Made by a program: the position numbers and the translations under genes. Below are positions 23,878-34,335 of a DNA stretch of 64,000 bases, in pieces (position 1 is the first letter of the stretch; every line of letters begins with the position of its first letter). This DNA is from Theobroma cacao (Eukaryota; Streptophyta; Magnoliopsida; Malvales; Malvaceae), in contig NC_030853.1 in assembly GCF_000208745.1 (NCBI RefSeq), positions 3,943,389-4,007,388 on the forward strand, written 5' to 3'. The notes under the pieces were generated by a model. That model did not search any database. It was not told where the DNA came from and was given only the letters and a program-made list of their open reading frames with translations.

Positions 23878-25733
23878 AAATAAAATTATATGTTTTTCAC
23901 ATTTTTTATAAAAAAATATAAAAAGTCTTTTTGTTTTCCCTAAAAAAATTGAAAAAAAAATATTGTCCATATTTTATCATAAAACATTTTTTGTATTTCA
24001 AAACACAACTTCAATTTTATTTTCCAATCATCATTTTTTTCTCTTCCATCCATGTAGTGAGTGTGTCAAAATTTAAGTAGAGTTTAGAACATATTAAAAT
24101 TATCCTAAAAAGTGATTTTTTAGGTGCATTAAAATAGGGTTGTTAATTTCTCTTCTATCACAGTTAATTTTTATCAAATGTACCAATTAATTTTAATAGA
24201 TAATGGCAAAATGTGATTTTGTGACCTCAACCCTTAAAAAATAGAAGACTTGATAAAAGTGGCTTGATTAAAGATACTATTTTATAAAATGGATCAAATG
24301 ATTTAGGAATGTCAATATGTAAGTCATATATGGGTATTCGTAGGTATTAAACCCAATTACATATGATTCAAGTATCTTATATTTAAGTTTGGGATAAGAT
24401 GGGTTCGAGTAGAAATTATACTACTTATCACGATTTCAGGTAGAGTGCGAGTATTATCCCATGGATACTTGATTCCTAAATTGGGTTTTAGATATGTATG
24501 TTTCCAAGGGGATTGAAGGGAATGAACTTAGGCAATTCCTTTGAACAACCAAGAGCATTAATGTCAATTTAACCAAGTCCAATTTTGACATTCTATAACA
24601 AGAAGTTATATTTATTTGTTCTCCTCCTTAACTAAATAAATATATATTGTCTTTTCTCTAACCCTACCACAACCTAAAACCCCCTTACTCCTCTATTTTC
24701 TTTATCCTTTATTGGCACACTTTGGGTGCTTAGTATGCTACATGTGGGGAACATTCTTTATATTTTAAAGGAATGTATACACTTTAGAGCGTTTGTTTGT
24801 TTAAAACACATTGTAAAGTCTTCTCATTGTAATGTGATTACAATGGGCAAAACGTATGTGATTCCTTTCCATCACGGATGTAAAGTAACTTTTCTTTTTC
24901 AAAGGGAAAGTTGCATATTTTTTCCCCAAATTCTCTTACCATAGCCTGACCTTCTCTTCTTTTTCTTTTTCTTCTTCTTCTTACCCTAGCTGCTCACTTG
25001 TATTAGATTTGCTACTGTTTATGGTTCAAGAGGAATATGGCTAGTTAATCTGTGGTTCATATTCCCAGATCTTACAGATATCAAATCTGATTTTTTGTCA
25101 CTGATTGAAGTTGAGATCTTTCAGATTGTCTATTAGATCTAATTGTTCATCACTGATTGAATACTGTTTTTATGTCTTTATTTTCTTTTTTGTCTTGGTT
25201 TACTATTAATGGAGTTTTGATTGGGGAATTGCTATGTGTTGGGTGTTTTGTTATTGATAGACTTTACACTACCTAAGGAATGTACTATTGAATCTAACGA
25301 TAGGGGCACAAGAAGGAAAGAGAGAAAAAAAGAAAAACAGAAGGAAAACGAAAAAGAAACGTGGAGTTTTACATGTCAAACAAATTAATTTTAGTTGTTG
25401 AATAAAAGATATTAAATGTATAATTGATAAATCATATATAAATTTTAAAATGAAAAGCATATGAATTAATTAGAAATGATAATTGATTATATAAATATGT
25501 AATTAATATTAATTGATTAACTATTTTAATTAATTAAATTGATTGATTAACTAATTAATTAATTATTTAAATTAACTAATTAACTAATTAATTTATAAAA
25601 AAATTTAAATTAACTAATTTAATTGTTTAAAAGTTAACTAACTTATTAAAAATAAATATTTTATAATTTCACATATTTTAATATTTTAATAAATAATATT
25701 TAATATTATGTTATTTTTCCATGCTATTTTTTG
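23878..25733. other. Spacer, AT-rich, with short repeats
   Basis: No recognised gene. 24961-24985 is a (TTC)n run. 25470-25680 is dominated by TTAATTAA-type words. A predicted 72-aa ORF at 24726-24944 has no support as a gene. Confidence 0.5.
24300..24490. repeat. MITE-like interspersed repeat (TGGGTATTCG type)
   Basis: Words such as GGGTATTCGTAGGTATTAAACCC, ATGGGTTCGAGTAG and GAGTGCGAGTATTATCCC resemble a repeat built on degenerate GGGTA/TACCC words that is frequent in plant genomes. Assignment is from memory of its look, not from a search. Confidence 0.4.
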
Positions 25734-25915
25734 GGGTAAAATACCCAAATTCCCTTAAGTTTTAATCAAAATTACATAGAGGTTCATTAGTTTTCAAAAT
25801 GGATACTTCATCCCAAACGTCTAAACAACATTAATGTTAAATATGAATGTCTAAAATACATTTTTTCCTTTTTTCTAATGTTTTCTTTCTCTAAAGCTTG
25901 CTTACAACGTCCCTT

Positions 25916-26770
25916 TATCATGGGGTGAGGTTCAGACCTGTAGATGGTGCCTGGAGGTGTGGCGGAGTGACGGAACATGTGGGAGTATCGCTGGGAGACG
26001 AACCCCCATGGGGTGTGCTAGTTAGGAGGAAGCAGCTGGCAGGGGCGCAGAACACAGGCCCCTAGGCGAGCCAGCCCTCACAGCCCCAAGCAGACAACCC
26101 GCACAACCCAGACAGACAGTCTATGTGCGGCCCAATCCAGCCTGTGCCCCCAACGCCCAGGCAGCCTGCCCATGCGGGGCCCAACACTTCAGCCCGCCTA
26201 CTGTAGCAATTAGCCCACCTGAACAGCCCAACAGTGCCCAAATTTTGGAGTTTCTCGCCAAAAGCCATCGCATCAGCTGCCTTAACTTTTAAGGGGAATT
26301 TTGGCAGGAAACACACTATATATAAGCTTTGTAAATTGTTGTATAGCAGATTTGGGAATTAATACACACTCTTTCATTCTCAATCTCTCTAACTCTCTCT
26401 CCCACTCTCCTCTATTCTCTTTGCTGCTTGTGTGCTTGCTGGCCTGGGGCCATTTCCTGCTTGTTGGTGTGAGTGTGCACTATCCAAAGTGCCGGTGAAG
26501 GTGCTGTGTGCCTGCCAACCAAATACCCTGTGCTGGGTGCGTACTGCCTATGCTATGTGCGGGTGAGGGGTGCGCACTGGGGGCCGAAAGCCTTGTGTGG
26601 GTGGGTTGGTAAGTCTGCATAGCATCTTGCATTATTGTGTTGCCTCTTGGTCCTTGTGGCCTTGAGAAATTAGCTGTTAGGCATATTAGGCTGACTTGGG
26701 TTTGGAGGCCAAGCTAAGGGCGAGCCCAAGGTCGCACGGTTTGGGGCGTCTGCAGAACCCCCACGTGACA
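25916..26770 (+). repeat. 5' LTR of the GC-rich gypsy element
   Basis: 855 bp, from TATCATGGGG to CCCACGTGACA. It pairs with 29872-30757. A possible TATA box (ACTATATATAAGC, about 26318-26330) is followed by a CT-rich stretch (about 26380-26420), which would place the RNA start inside this LTR. Confidence 0.88.
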
Positions 26771-26772
26771 GG

Positions 26773-26784
26773 TGGTATTAGGCC
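26773..26784 (+). other. Primer-binding site, initiator tRNA-Met type
   Basis: TGGTATTAGGCC two bases after the 5' LTR resembles the TGGTATCAGAGC primer site of many plant LTR elements. Confidence 0.6.
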
Positions 26785-26914
26785 ATCAGCTGCGAGCCAG
26801 GCAGTGGGAGAGACAGGCAGTGTTGTTGGGTCTGTTGCAAGCCGAGTAGTGTTGTTGGGGGTCAGTTTGTGAGCAGTGTACCAACAGTTTGCAAGCTGCA
26901 CCAAAGGTAACTAA

Positions 26915-28039
26915 GTGGAGAGGATGACGACCAGTGGGTCTAATCTGCCAGAACTGGTGCCCGAAGGTAGAGAAACCCGTGCTAGTCGAAAGGGGAAGTC
27001 TTGCTCCCGAGACCTCATATCCTCCTTGGACGCGAGGTTATCAAGGGTGAAATTGACAGTGGGCGACATGAGGGATCGCTTGGACGTGCAGGAGGAGCAC
27101 CTAGAGGAGCTTAATGGCCTAGATGAGGAGCTCAAGGGCAAGGTTCAGGAGATGGTGCGGGAGATGCTTGAGAATGTGGCTGAGCGGAATTCTCAACTTG
27201 AGAGTATGGTGGAGATCTTGCAGCACGAGTTGGAGGACTTGAGGGCAGAAGTCCGTGTGGCAAGAGCTGAGGGTGGCTACGAGGTTGCTGCCCGCTCGGA
27301 GGTGAGGCTTGAGGTGCCAAAGCCCAAGGAGTTCCGCTGCAAGAGGGATGCCAAGGAGATCGATAACTTCTTGTGGGGGCTAGAGCAGTACTTCAAGGTG
27401 ACCGGGATCAGCACGGATGACCACCGGATGACCGCGACATCCATGTACTTAGGCGACACCGCGTTGTTGTGGTGGAGGCACCGATGCGACGATAGGCTCG
27501 GGGGAGCTCCGGTACGCACTTGGGTCGATTTTCAGACCGAGTTACGCAAGCAATTCTACCCCAAGTATGCCATGGATGAGGCGAGGGGGAAGCTACGTCG
27601 GTTGGTCCAGAAGGGTGATGTTCGGGAGTTTAGTGAGTTGGCCTTGCAAGTTGACTTGGGCGAGAGGGAGGCCTTCTTCACCTTCATGGATGGCTTGAAG
27701 CTGTGGGCTAAGCAGGAGCTGCAGCGTAGGGGTGTATAGGACCTCACGCATGCTATGGTAGTGGCCGAGGGCTTGATCGACTACTCTCGCCTGGACAAGG
27801 ACAGAACCGAGTCAGCCAAGCCAAAGGATAAAGGCAAGGGTTGGGAGGACAAGGGAAAACAGTCTCGAGGTGAGGACGGTGACAATAGCAAGCCACAATC
27901 GTCATGGAAGGGGAAGCCTTCTGGCAGCAAGGAAGACAAACCCAAGAGTTGCTTCTTATGTGAAGGCCCGCACTTTGTGAGAGACTGCCCACAGCGAGCA
28001 AAGCTAGTGGCTATTGCCTTGAAGGAGGAAGAACAGTAA
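26915..28039 (+). pseudogene. gypsy gag with zinc knuckle, one nonsense codon
   Basis: 274 codons are open from MERMTTSGSNLPE to a TAG at 27737-27739. The same frame then resumes (DLTHAMVVAEGLIDYSRLDK) and runs to 28039, so one stop interrupts an otherwise whole gag. Residues about 40-120 are a coiled coil (leucine and charged heptads, VQEMVREMLENVAERNSQLE). Residues 140-265 are the Retrotrans_gag domain (EIDNFLWGLEQYFKV, ALLWWRHRCDD, FQTELRKQFYPKYA). A basic linker precedes a knuckle CFLCEGPHFVRDC, near 27955-27990. Gag forms the particle and packs element RNA. This piece could serve as a protein only with readthrough or in a sister copy without the stop. Confidence 0.9.
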
Positions 28040-28410
28040 GGGGATGAGGCAGTCCAATTGGGGTCAATGCAGCTGGAAGTAGTACGCAAAGGTGGCAAGC
28101 GAGCCAAGGGGCTCATGTATGCAGACATGGTGATGGCAGGTCAGCAAGTGGAGGCCTTGGTGGACACGAGGAACAAGTTGCCGCCAAGTTAGGCATAAAA
28201 GTTGATAGCACCGAAAGTTGGGTGAAGACTGTTAACTCCAAATGGGTCTTCACGAAAGGCATTGTCAAGGTAATCGATGTACAACTAGGAGAGTGGCACA
28301 AGACAGAGGATATTGAAGTGATCCAGATGGATGACTATGAGGTTGTGATGAGGCTCTATTTCCTGGAGCAGATTCAAGATTCAGGCCCTTCTCGTGCCAT
28401 ACAATGACTG
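28040..28410 (+). pseudogene. gypsy retropepsin remnant
   Basis: A frame with KGLMYADMVMAG and VEALVDTRNK is the start of a retropepsin, where VDTGA would hold the catalytic Asp. A small deletion after VDT joins it, out of frame, to AAKLGIKVDSTESWVKTVNS and WVFTKGIVKVIDVQLGEWH, which continues the protease fold. The reading stops at 28405-28407. Confidence 0.75.
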
Positions 28411-28579
28411 CATATGCATCGTAGGCCCAAAGGGGTAGTGCTAGTGCCAGTTCGATGGGGGCGTGCTCAACCAACTAAAACACTGTCTGCCATATAGCTT
28501 GCCAAGGGTGAGCAAATCTGTGCTGCTGTACTGAGTCTAGAGGACACCCCAGACAGCATAATTGAGGCCCTGGATGAGG

Positions 28580-28910
28580 TGTTGGAAGTGTCGGAGCATG
28601 AGTTGGGTGGTGCCAATCCAGTGACTAGGGAGTCGAGCAAGGAGGCCACACCATCAGCCAGTAGTAAGGTGCGCGCAGAGCTGCTACCGCACATCAAGGA
28701 AGGCCAGGCACACGACCCTACAGTGCAGCTAGTCCGGGAGAATGCCAAGTCAGGAGAGGCTAGGCGAATCCAAGTGAGTGACAGATTGGGGTGAGCCAAA
28801 GTCAACAGGTCGCGTGAGCCGCAGCATGGGGGCTTGAGGAAGCTGTCGCTGAGGGAATGCCACGGCATTTGTGGGGCGGGACATTCGGGGATACATCGGA
28901 CACCAGTGTC
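28580..28910 (+). pseudogene. gypsy integrase HHCC zinc finger remnant
   Basis: 28655-28790 reads RAELLPHIKEGQAHDPTVQ, the linker before integrase. After a stop, 28815-28905 reads HGGLRKLSLRECHGICGAGH and then SGIHRT, the N-terminal HH part of the integrase HHCC finger. The RT and RNase H expected before it are missing, and so is the integrase core after it. Confidence 0.7.
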
Positions 28911-28917
28911 ACGCCCA

Positions 28918-29740
28918 CCTTTCACTAGGCGTGCTGGCTCGAGGGAGAGCAACATGGCCCGCAGAAAATCTACTGTCGCTAGTTCACGCTGGGGCGTGCA
29001 GACGACTAGGACAGGCAGTGTTGGCACGTAGCAGGGCAAGTCGTGCAAACGCAGTCGTCGAGGGCGTGCGAGGCAGAAGCTAATGTCGGATGGTGCGGCG
29101 AGACAAAACACAGTCACCTGAGCGCGAGGTAGGGTTTCCCGCGATGAGTGTGCGCACGGCCAGGAGAGCCGAGGGGGCACCACGCGGACGAGCGCGCAGC
29201 TAGAACACCCGAAGGCAAGGCACACGCTGAGGACAACAAAGGGTCCGAGAATCAACGAAGGGTCTGATGGCAAGGTGCCAACCAAGGATCCAGACCGGCC
29301 TACTTCGCCGGTAAAAAGGGTGTCGAGCGTGAGGTAGGAGGGCCTTCCGCATATGCCTACCTTCCACCCGACGAAGGCAGATAGAGCTGAGGGGCATAAC
29401 GAGGTCCAGCATAGCCGAGGTGGGTTTGCTAGGGTGAGGCACCGAAGAGATGTGGCTCAGCAGCAGGGCATGACTACAGGCTGCAGCGCATCAGTGACTG
29501 GGAGGGAGCGCTAGGCCCCAGTTTTGAGTGTGGCGACAGGTGGTTGTCAAGCCCAAGCAGTGGGACACGCAGGAGGAGCAGAGTGGGGCATAGAGGCACA
29601 GAAACCCCCTGGGCGCACAAGTGGGCAAAGTCAGCGTGTAGGGAGCTCGAATGGCCGAGCCAGCAGAGTGGCAACGCGGGGCGCACTGAAGGACAGCGCT
29701 AAGCCCACAAACAATGTCGAGAAGGACCGGTCAGAGCCCA
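28918..29740 (+). other. Unassigned GC-rich interior of the gypsy element
   Basis: About 820 bp with no recognisable retrotransposon domain on either strand. Short open frames occur on both strands because stop codons are rare in GC-rich DNA; none carries a family motif. It may be a decayed 3' coding region, a captured fragment or a non-coding spacer of a large-derivative element. Confidence 0.6.
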
Positions 29741-29743
29741 CAT

Positions 29744-29860
29744 GAGGTGAAAAGGGAACTGCCTGAGGGTGAAACAAGATAGTGGTTCGTGGAAGATTGA
29801 TGGCAGTTTCGAGACTGGATTGACGTATTCCTCACGGCAGCGAGGGCGCTGCCAGCTTAG
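29744..29860 (+). pseudogene. C-terminal tail of gypsy pol, two nonsense codons
   Basis: One frame reads EVKRELPEGETR, stop, WFVED, stop, WQFRDWIDVFLTAARALPA, stop, ending 11 bases before the 3' LTR. Two internal stops in 39 codons show decay. The call as pol tail rests on position and on similarity remembered from related elements. Confidence 0.5.
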
Positions 29861-29871
29861 GTGAGGGAGGG

Positions 29872-30757
29872 TATCACGTGGTGCAGTTCAGACCCGTAGA
29901 TGGTGCTCGGAGGTGTGGCAAAGTGATGAAACATGAGGGAGTATCGTTGGGAGATGAACCCCTCTAGGGTGTGCTAGTTAGGATGAAGCAGCTGGTAGGG
30001 GCGCAGAACACAGGCCCCTAGGCGAGCTAGCCCGCACAGCCCCAAGCAGACAGCCCGCACAACCCAAACAGACAATCTGTGCGCGGTCCAGTCCAGCCTG
30101 CCTGCCCAACGCCCAAGCAACCTGCCCATGCGGGGCCCAACACTCAAACCCGCCTACTGTAGCAATTAGCCTGCTTGAACCGCCCAACAGTGTCCAAATT
30201 TTAGAGTTTCTCGCCAAAAGCCATCCCATCAGCTGCCTTGACTTTTGAGGAGAATTTTGGGAAATTTTGAAGGGAAACACACTATATATAGGCTTTGTAA
30301 ATTGTTGTATAACAAATTTGGGAATTAATACACACTTTTTCACTCTCAATCTCTCTAACTTTCTCTCCCACTCTCCTCTCTTTTCTTTGCTGCTTGTGTG
30401 CTTGCTGGCCTGGGGCCATTTCCTGCTTGTTGGTGTGAGTGTGCACTATCCAAAGTGCTGGTGAGGGTGCTGTGTGTCTGCCAACCGATTACCCTGTGCT
30501 GGGGGGCGTGCTGTCTGTGCTGGGTGCGTGCTGCCTGTGCTATGTGCGGGTGAGGGGTGCGCACTGGGGCCCGGAAGCCTTGTGTGGGTGGGTTGGTAAG
30601 TCTGCATAGCATCTTGCATTATTGTGTTGCCTCTTGGTCCTTGTGGCCTTGAGAAATCAACTGTTAGGCATATTAGGCTGACTTGGGTTTGGAGGCCAAG
30701 CTAAGGGCGAGCCCAAGGTCGCATGGTTTGGGGCATCTGCAGAACCCCCATGTGACA
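29872..30757 (+). repeat. 3' LTR of the GC-rich gypsy element
   Basis: 886 bp, preceded by the purine tract GTGAGGGAGGG (29861-29871). It differs from the 5' LTR by scattered substitutions and a few indels, such as a duplicated GGGTGCGTGCTGCCTGTGCT-like unit near 30505-30540. Confidence 0.88.
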
Positions 30758-31379
30758 CCTTGCACTAGTCGACCACCTATGGAGTGCACCAGATCGGTGT
30801 TCCTTGAGAGCACCAAAGCCTTGATTGGGCTCTCTAAGCGAGCACCAAATTTGTTGCTCCTTTAAGAGCCCCAAGTCGGGGATCAGGCTCCCTAAGGGAG
30901 CTTTAATGCTCCCCTAGGGAGCTCGATGGGGTTTTTTTTAAAAAAAAATTAATAAAATTATATAATAGTAATTTTTAAAATTAATAAAAGGTAAAATTAT
31001 CTTTTTAATATTGCCATGTCGTCAAACTAATGGATACATTAACGGTTGACTAATGGTTTGATTTATATGTCTAGCGAAAGATATTTTTTTGAAATGGAGT
31101 GTTCATTTTGAAAACTAATAGACTTCCGTGTAATTTCGATCAAAACTTAGAGAGTGGGGGTATTTTACCCTATTATTTATCATTTTAAAGGATAAAAATG
31201 AAAATTTAAAATCTTACATTAAAATAATGTAAATTTATTCAACTTTATATTTTCATATATAAAGGTAATTTTGTAAATTTATAATACACTCCTAGTAAAA
31301 TACTTCTAAACCAAACATTACAATATAATCTTCCTAGCAATCATATTTCATGCAATCAACACTTTCCCATGTTATATTA

Positions 31380-31800
31380 AATGTTACAAAATTATCTTTC
31401 CAGTAATCACATTTCCAGCAATTACATACCCTGCAATCACATTATCAATAATTATATTCTGAGCAAAATACCAAATGTCACATTTACTCTTCTTGTTTTC
31501 TTTTTTCTAGTAATCCCTATTTTTTCTTCTCCTTCCTTTTTTTTTTCTTCATTATGCATTTAGCTTCTCCTCTCTCTAGTCTCTACAAAATCTTTTATTC
31601 TCCTTCCTTTTTTTTCTTTCCATCCCTTGTTCAACTTCTATTTATAATCTCTATAAAATCTTTTCTTCTCATTCATTTTTTCTTTCCATTCTTTATCCAA
31701 CTTTTCTTCTCTCCACTCTCTATAAAATCTCGTTCCCCATTCTGTCTTTCTTGTCTTCTTTCTTTCTCCCTCTTCTTTTAGTAAGGTATCACCACAAGTT
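31380..31800. repeat. CT-rich low-complexity DNA with about 65-70 bp tandem units
   Basis: From about 31550 to 31735 the motif CTCTCTA(T/C)AAAATCT, preceded by CTTCTC and followed by TTTTTTTCTTTCCAT, repeats roughly three times with substitutions. ORFs across it are low-complexity shadows. Confidence 0.55.
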
Positions 31801-32035
31801 TTTCCCTTTAAAAATTCCTCTTTTTTTTTACTTCTTAATTTTTACGTAAACATACACACAAAAATGTTGAAGTTTGAAATTTTTATAAATGAAATTGTGG
31901 TTGATTGTTTGCTAAAATTTTTTGTACAAACTAAATTGTTAATGTTCTGAACTTGATTGAATTGACTAAATGGATGTATTAAGATCAAGAAAAATATTTT
32001 TTTAAAAAAATATGAATTGGATTTGCATTTAAGCT

Positions 32036-32036
32036 C

Positions 32037-32097
<61 letters not shown>
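32036..32097. repeat. (AT)n microsatellite
   Basis: An almost uninterrupted run of about 30 AT dinucleotides with one C at 32049. Confidence 0.95.
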
Positions 32098-32099
<2 letters not shown>

Positions 32100-32109
32100 C
32101 TTTGATATT

Positions 32110-32640
32110 AAAAAACAAAGAAAGAGTTTGTTGTTATCTTTTGAATGATTCTTCTTGTCCGCTATGTCATTTGGAGGATGAATCAATATTACATGTGTTG
32201 AGAGATTGTTCTTTTGCCAATGCTATTTAGACAAGACTTTTACCTTAAGGGGAGTATAAGCATTTTTATTTATCAACTACATTGATTAGCTTTCATTTAA
32301 TTTTAGTAGACGTAAAGTAGAGGTTAATGGTATTCTGTGGATTATTGTGTTTGGAGTTACATGTTGGTTCTTTGGGAAATGGCAAAACTTCTTTATTTTT
32401 AAAGGTAAGGTTGTTAACACGGAAGGTTGTCTTAACTTGATTCCTAGCTTGTCTTTGGTTATTCATAACTTTTGTTTATATAACTTTGAGGGTGAGGACT
32501 CCTATACAGATCGAAGAGAGAAAATACTTATTGGTTGGTCCGCTTCTCTTTTAGGATGCCTTTCTTTGAACTCAGATGGTGCTTATCATCTATTTATTGA
32601 ACTAACAACTATAGGTGAAGTTTTTTGATATTCTACAACT
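32110..32640 (+). pseudogene. LINE 3' end: zf-RVT and start of RNase H, broken
   Basis: 32150-32215 reads SCPLCHLEDESILHVLRDCS, the zinc-binding zf-RVT motif that lies downstream of RT in plant non-LTR elements. An in-frame stop replaces the usual Trp after FANAI. 32347-32628 continues with WFFGKWQNFFIFKGKVVN and then WSASLLGCLSLNSDGA, the start of an RNase H domain (normally W-x-P-P, then LNTDGA). The frame is lost near 32630, where a repeat interrupts the domain. The rest resumes at about 33400. Confidence 0.75.
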
Positions 32641-32679
32641 GAATGGCAAGGTGGATTTGCACTCTAGCTTGGGAACTGC

Positions 32680-33395
32680 ACTGGACTTGACAATTTTAGA
32701 TACAACACATTAACACGACATAGGAAGACACAGGGTTAAACATGTTTGGGTTTAACCTTAACGTGTTTTGTGTCTAATCGTATCTGACGCGTTTAAGATA
32801 AGAAAATTTTCGTGTCGTAACATATCAAATATGAGTAACATGTTTAAAACACGTTTAATTAATCGTGTTAATCATATTATCGTGTTTAAATATATACACG
32901 TGTTTAATCGTGTTATCGTGTTTAAACGTGTATACATGACACGCTTATCAATTTGTTAAAAATTAATAGTCAAAGACTGTTTTAGCCTTACTTAAATAAT
33001 TTTAAACAATTATTTTAATAAGATTTTTAAATTTTATAAAGATAATAGTGTAATTATGTCATACCCAAATCATAATTTTAAATTTTGTTTTGTTATATTT
33101 GATGTTCTTATTATTTTGTTTTGTTATAATTGTTTTTATAATCATTGATTTTAAATTTAAATAATAAAATTATATTTAATTATAAATATTTTTAGTTAAT
33201 CGTGTTATTAATCGTGTCATGTCATATATTGACACGTTTAATAAACGTGTCCTGTCGTGTCATATTACACGATTATTAAACGTATATGTGTATGTGTTTC
33301 ATATTTAAAATATGAATAATATTCGTATTTAATCTTAACGTATTTCGTGTCTGATACGTTTAAGACACAAAAACACGAATTATCAGGTCTTAAGT
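32680..33395. repeat. MITE-like repeat (ACACG-rich) inserted in the LINE
   Basis: The ends carry many words of the CGTGTTTAA / TTAAACACG type in both orientations (TTAACACGACAT near 32710, ATACACGTGTTTAATCGTGTT near 32890, ACACGTTTAATAAACGTGTC near 33230). The middle is AT-rich. It splits the RNase H region of a LINE, so it arrived later. Exact borders and target duplication are not clear. Confidence 0.6.
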
Positions 33396-33399
33396 GCAC

Positions 33400-33715
33400 C
33401 ACATTATCGAGTAGAACTTTGGAGAATATATCTAGGATTAAGCCTAGCCTAGGACTTGGGCCATCCAAAGATTGATTTTCAAGTTGAAAGTAAACTTGTG
33501 ATGCAAGACATTACTTCATCCATGTTTCAATTTGGACCTAATTCAAGAAATTCAAAATCTACTTCATTGTCATATTTGTCATGTTTTCAGGAAAAGAAAT
33601 GTATTAGCTGACTTTATGACAAACAAAAGTTTTTCTACATATGAAGGATGTACTTTTTTTGACAATGTGATAAGAGTTTGTCTCCCTCAAATAATTAGAT
33701 TGTAAAATTTTATTT
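33400..33715 (+). pseudogene. LINE RNase H, second half, broken
   Basis: Frames here read YRVELWRIYLGL, SLAWDLGHPKIDFQVESKLV and, after a frame change, CHVFRKRNVLADFMTNKSFS, the middle and end of a plant LINE RNase H. It is the continuation of 32110-32640 across the inserted repeat. Confidence 0.7.
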
Positions 33716-34335
33716 TCTAAATATATATGTATATATAAAATCTTTAAAGCAAATCTTTTATTTAAAAAATACGCAAAAATTTAAAGAAATTTAATTTGTA
33801 AAAACATTTAAAAGTTGTTGTCATTTTTGAATAACAATGAACTTAGAGTTGATTACATTAAAAAAATGAGAAAACAAGAGCGAATTACTAGGTAAATTTT
33901 GACACGTCTAATGGAAAAAAGCTCCATTATATTATTTTTTATTGTATAATCAAAGAGGGTCGGTATGGATAAAAAAAAAAAACCTTGGTCGCCTAAAATA
34001 AAAATAAATTATGCTGGGAAAGTAAGGAAAACGGGAGGATTTCCTGGACAACGAGGCTTCCGTTGTCATTGTCGAAAGTGGACACATGTTGACAAGTATT
34101 GCCACGTAATGACCGGCGCGGTGTCGGATTTCAATCTTTATTTTTTATAAAAAAAAATAGTATAGTAAATGACGGAACTGCCCATCCTGGGTCAACTGGA
34201 TGGGCCAGTTTGAAAAAAGCAAAGCAATATACCAGTAGAGGAATTTTGCTGAATAGAAGGTGAGGAAGGATAAATACAAGGCAGGCTTATCTTTGGGCAT
34301 TTGCGTTGTCAAATAAGTGAGAAACGGCGAATGCA
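33716..34335. other. Spacer and promoter region of DJ1D
   Basis: AT-rich to about 33950, no gene. A weak TATA-like ATAAATA lies near 34270-34277, about 60 bases before the DJ1D start codon. An out-of-frame ATG at 34331 precedes the chosen one by 5 bases. Confidence 0.4.

Larger units (their letters stand above)
25916..30757 (+). mobile_element. GC-rich, non-autonomous Ty3/gypsy element with both LTRs
   Basis: The 5' LTR (25916-26770) and 3' LTR (29872-30757) are similar along their length. A primer site follows the first and a purine tract precedes the second. The interior is only 3.1 kb: gag, a deleted protease, the HHCC finger of integrase, about 0.85 kb of unassigned GC-rich sequence and a short coding tail. 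RT, RNase H and the integrase core are gone, so it could move only with help. The 4-base word CCTT on both sides (25912-25915, 30758-30761) may be the remains of the target duplication. The GC content is far above that of the flanks. Confidence 0.9.
25734..31170. mobile_element. MITE-like element with inverted ends, split by a nested LTR retrotransposon
   Basis: The left end (25734-25815) and the reverse complement of the right end (31170 back to about 31090) match: GGGTAAAATACCC, then AAGTTTTAATCAAAATTACA against AAGTTTTGATCGAAATTACA, then ATTAGTTTTCAAAATG in both. Without the nested gypsy element (25916-30757) the host element is about 595 bp and non-coding. The target duplication is not clear. 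Confidence 0.7.

Noticed and set aside
28467..29285. 272-codon open frame on the minus strand in the GC-rich gypsy element
   Set aside because: It lies opposite recognisable integrase-finger coding sequence and in DNA where stops are rare. The peptide is Cys/Ser/Leu-rich with no family motif, so it is a shadow of GC-rich DNA.
31381..31781. Hydrophobic small ORFs that look like membrane proteins
   Set aside because: They come from CT-rich low-complexity DNA, which codes Ser/Phe/Leu in every frame. No start context or conservation can be argued.
33965..34150. Small basic ORF with Cys and His residues, upstream of DJ1D
   Set aside because: The Cys/His spacing fits no zinc-finger family and the poly-A start codes the Lys run. 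No support beyond being open for 61 codons.
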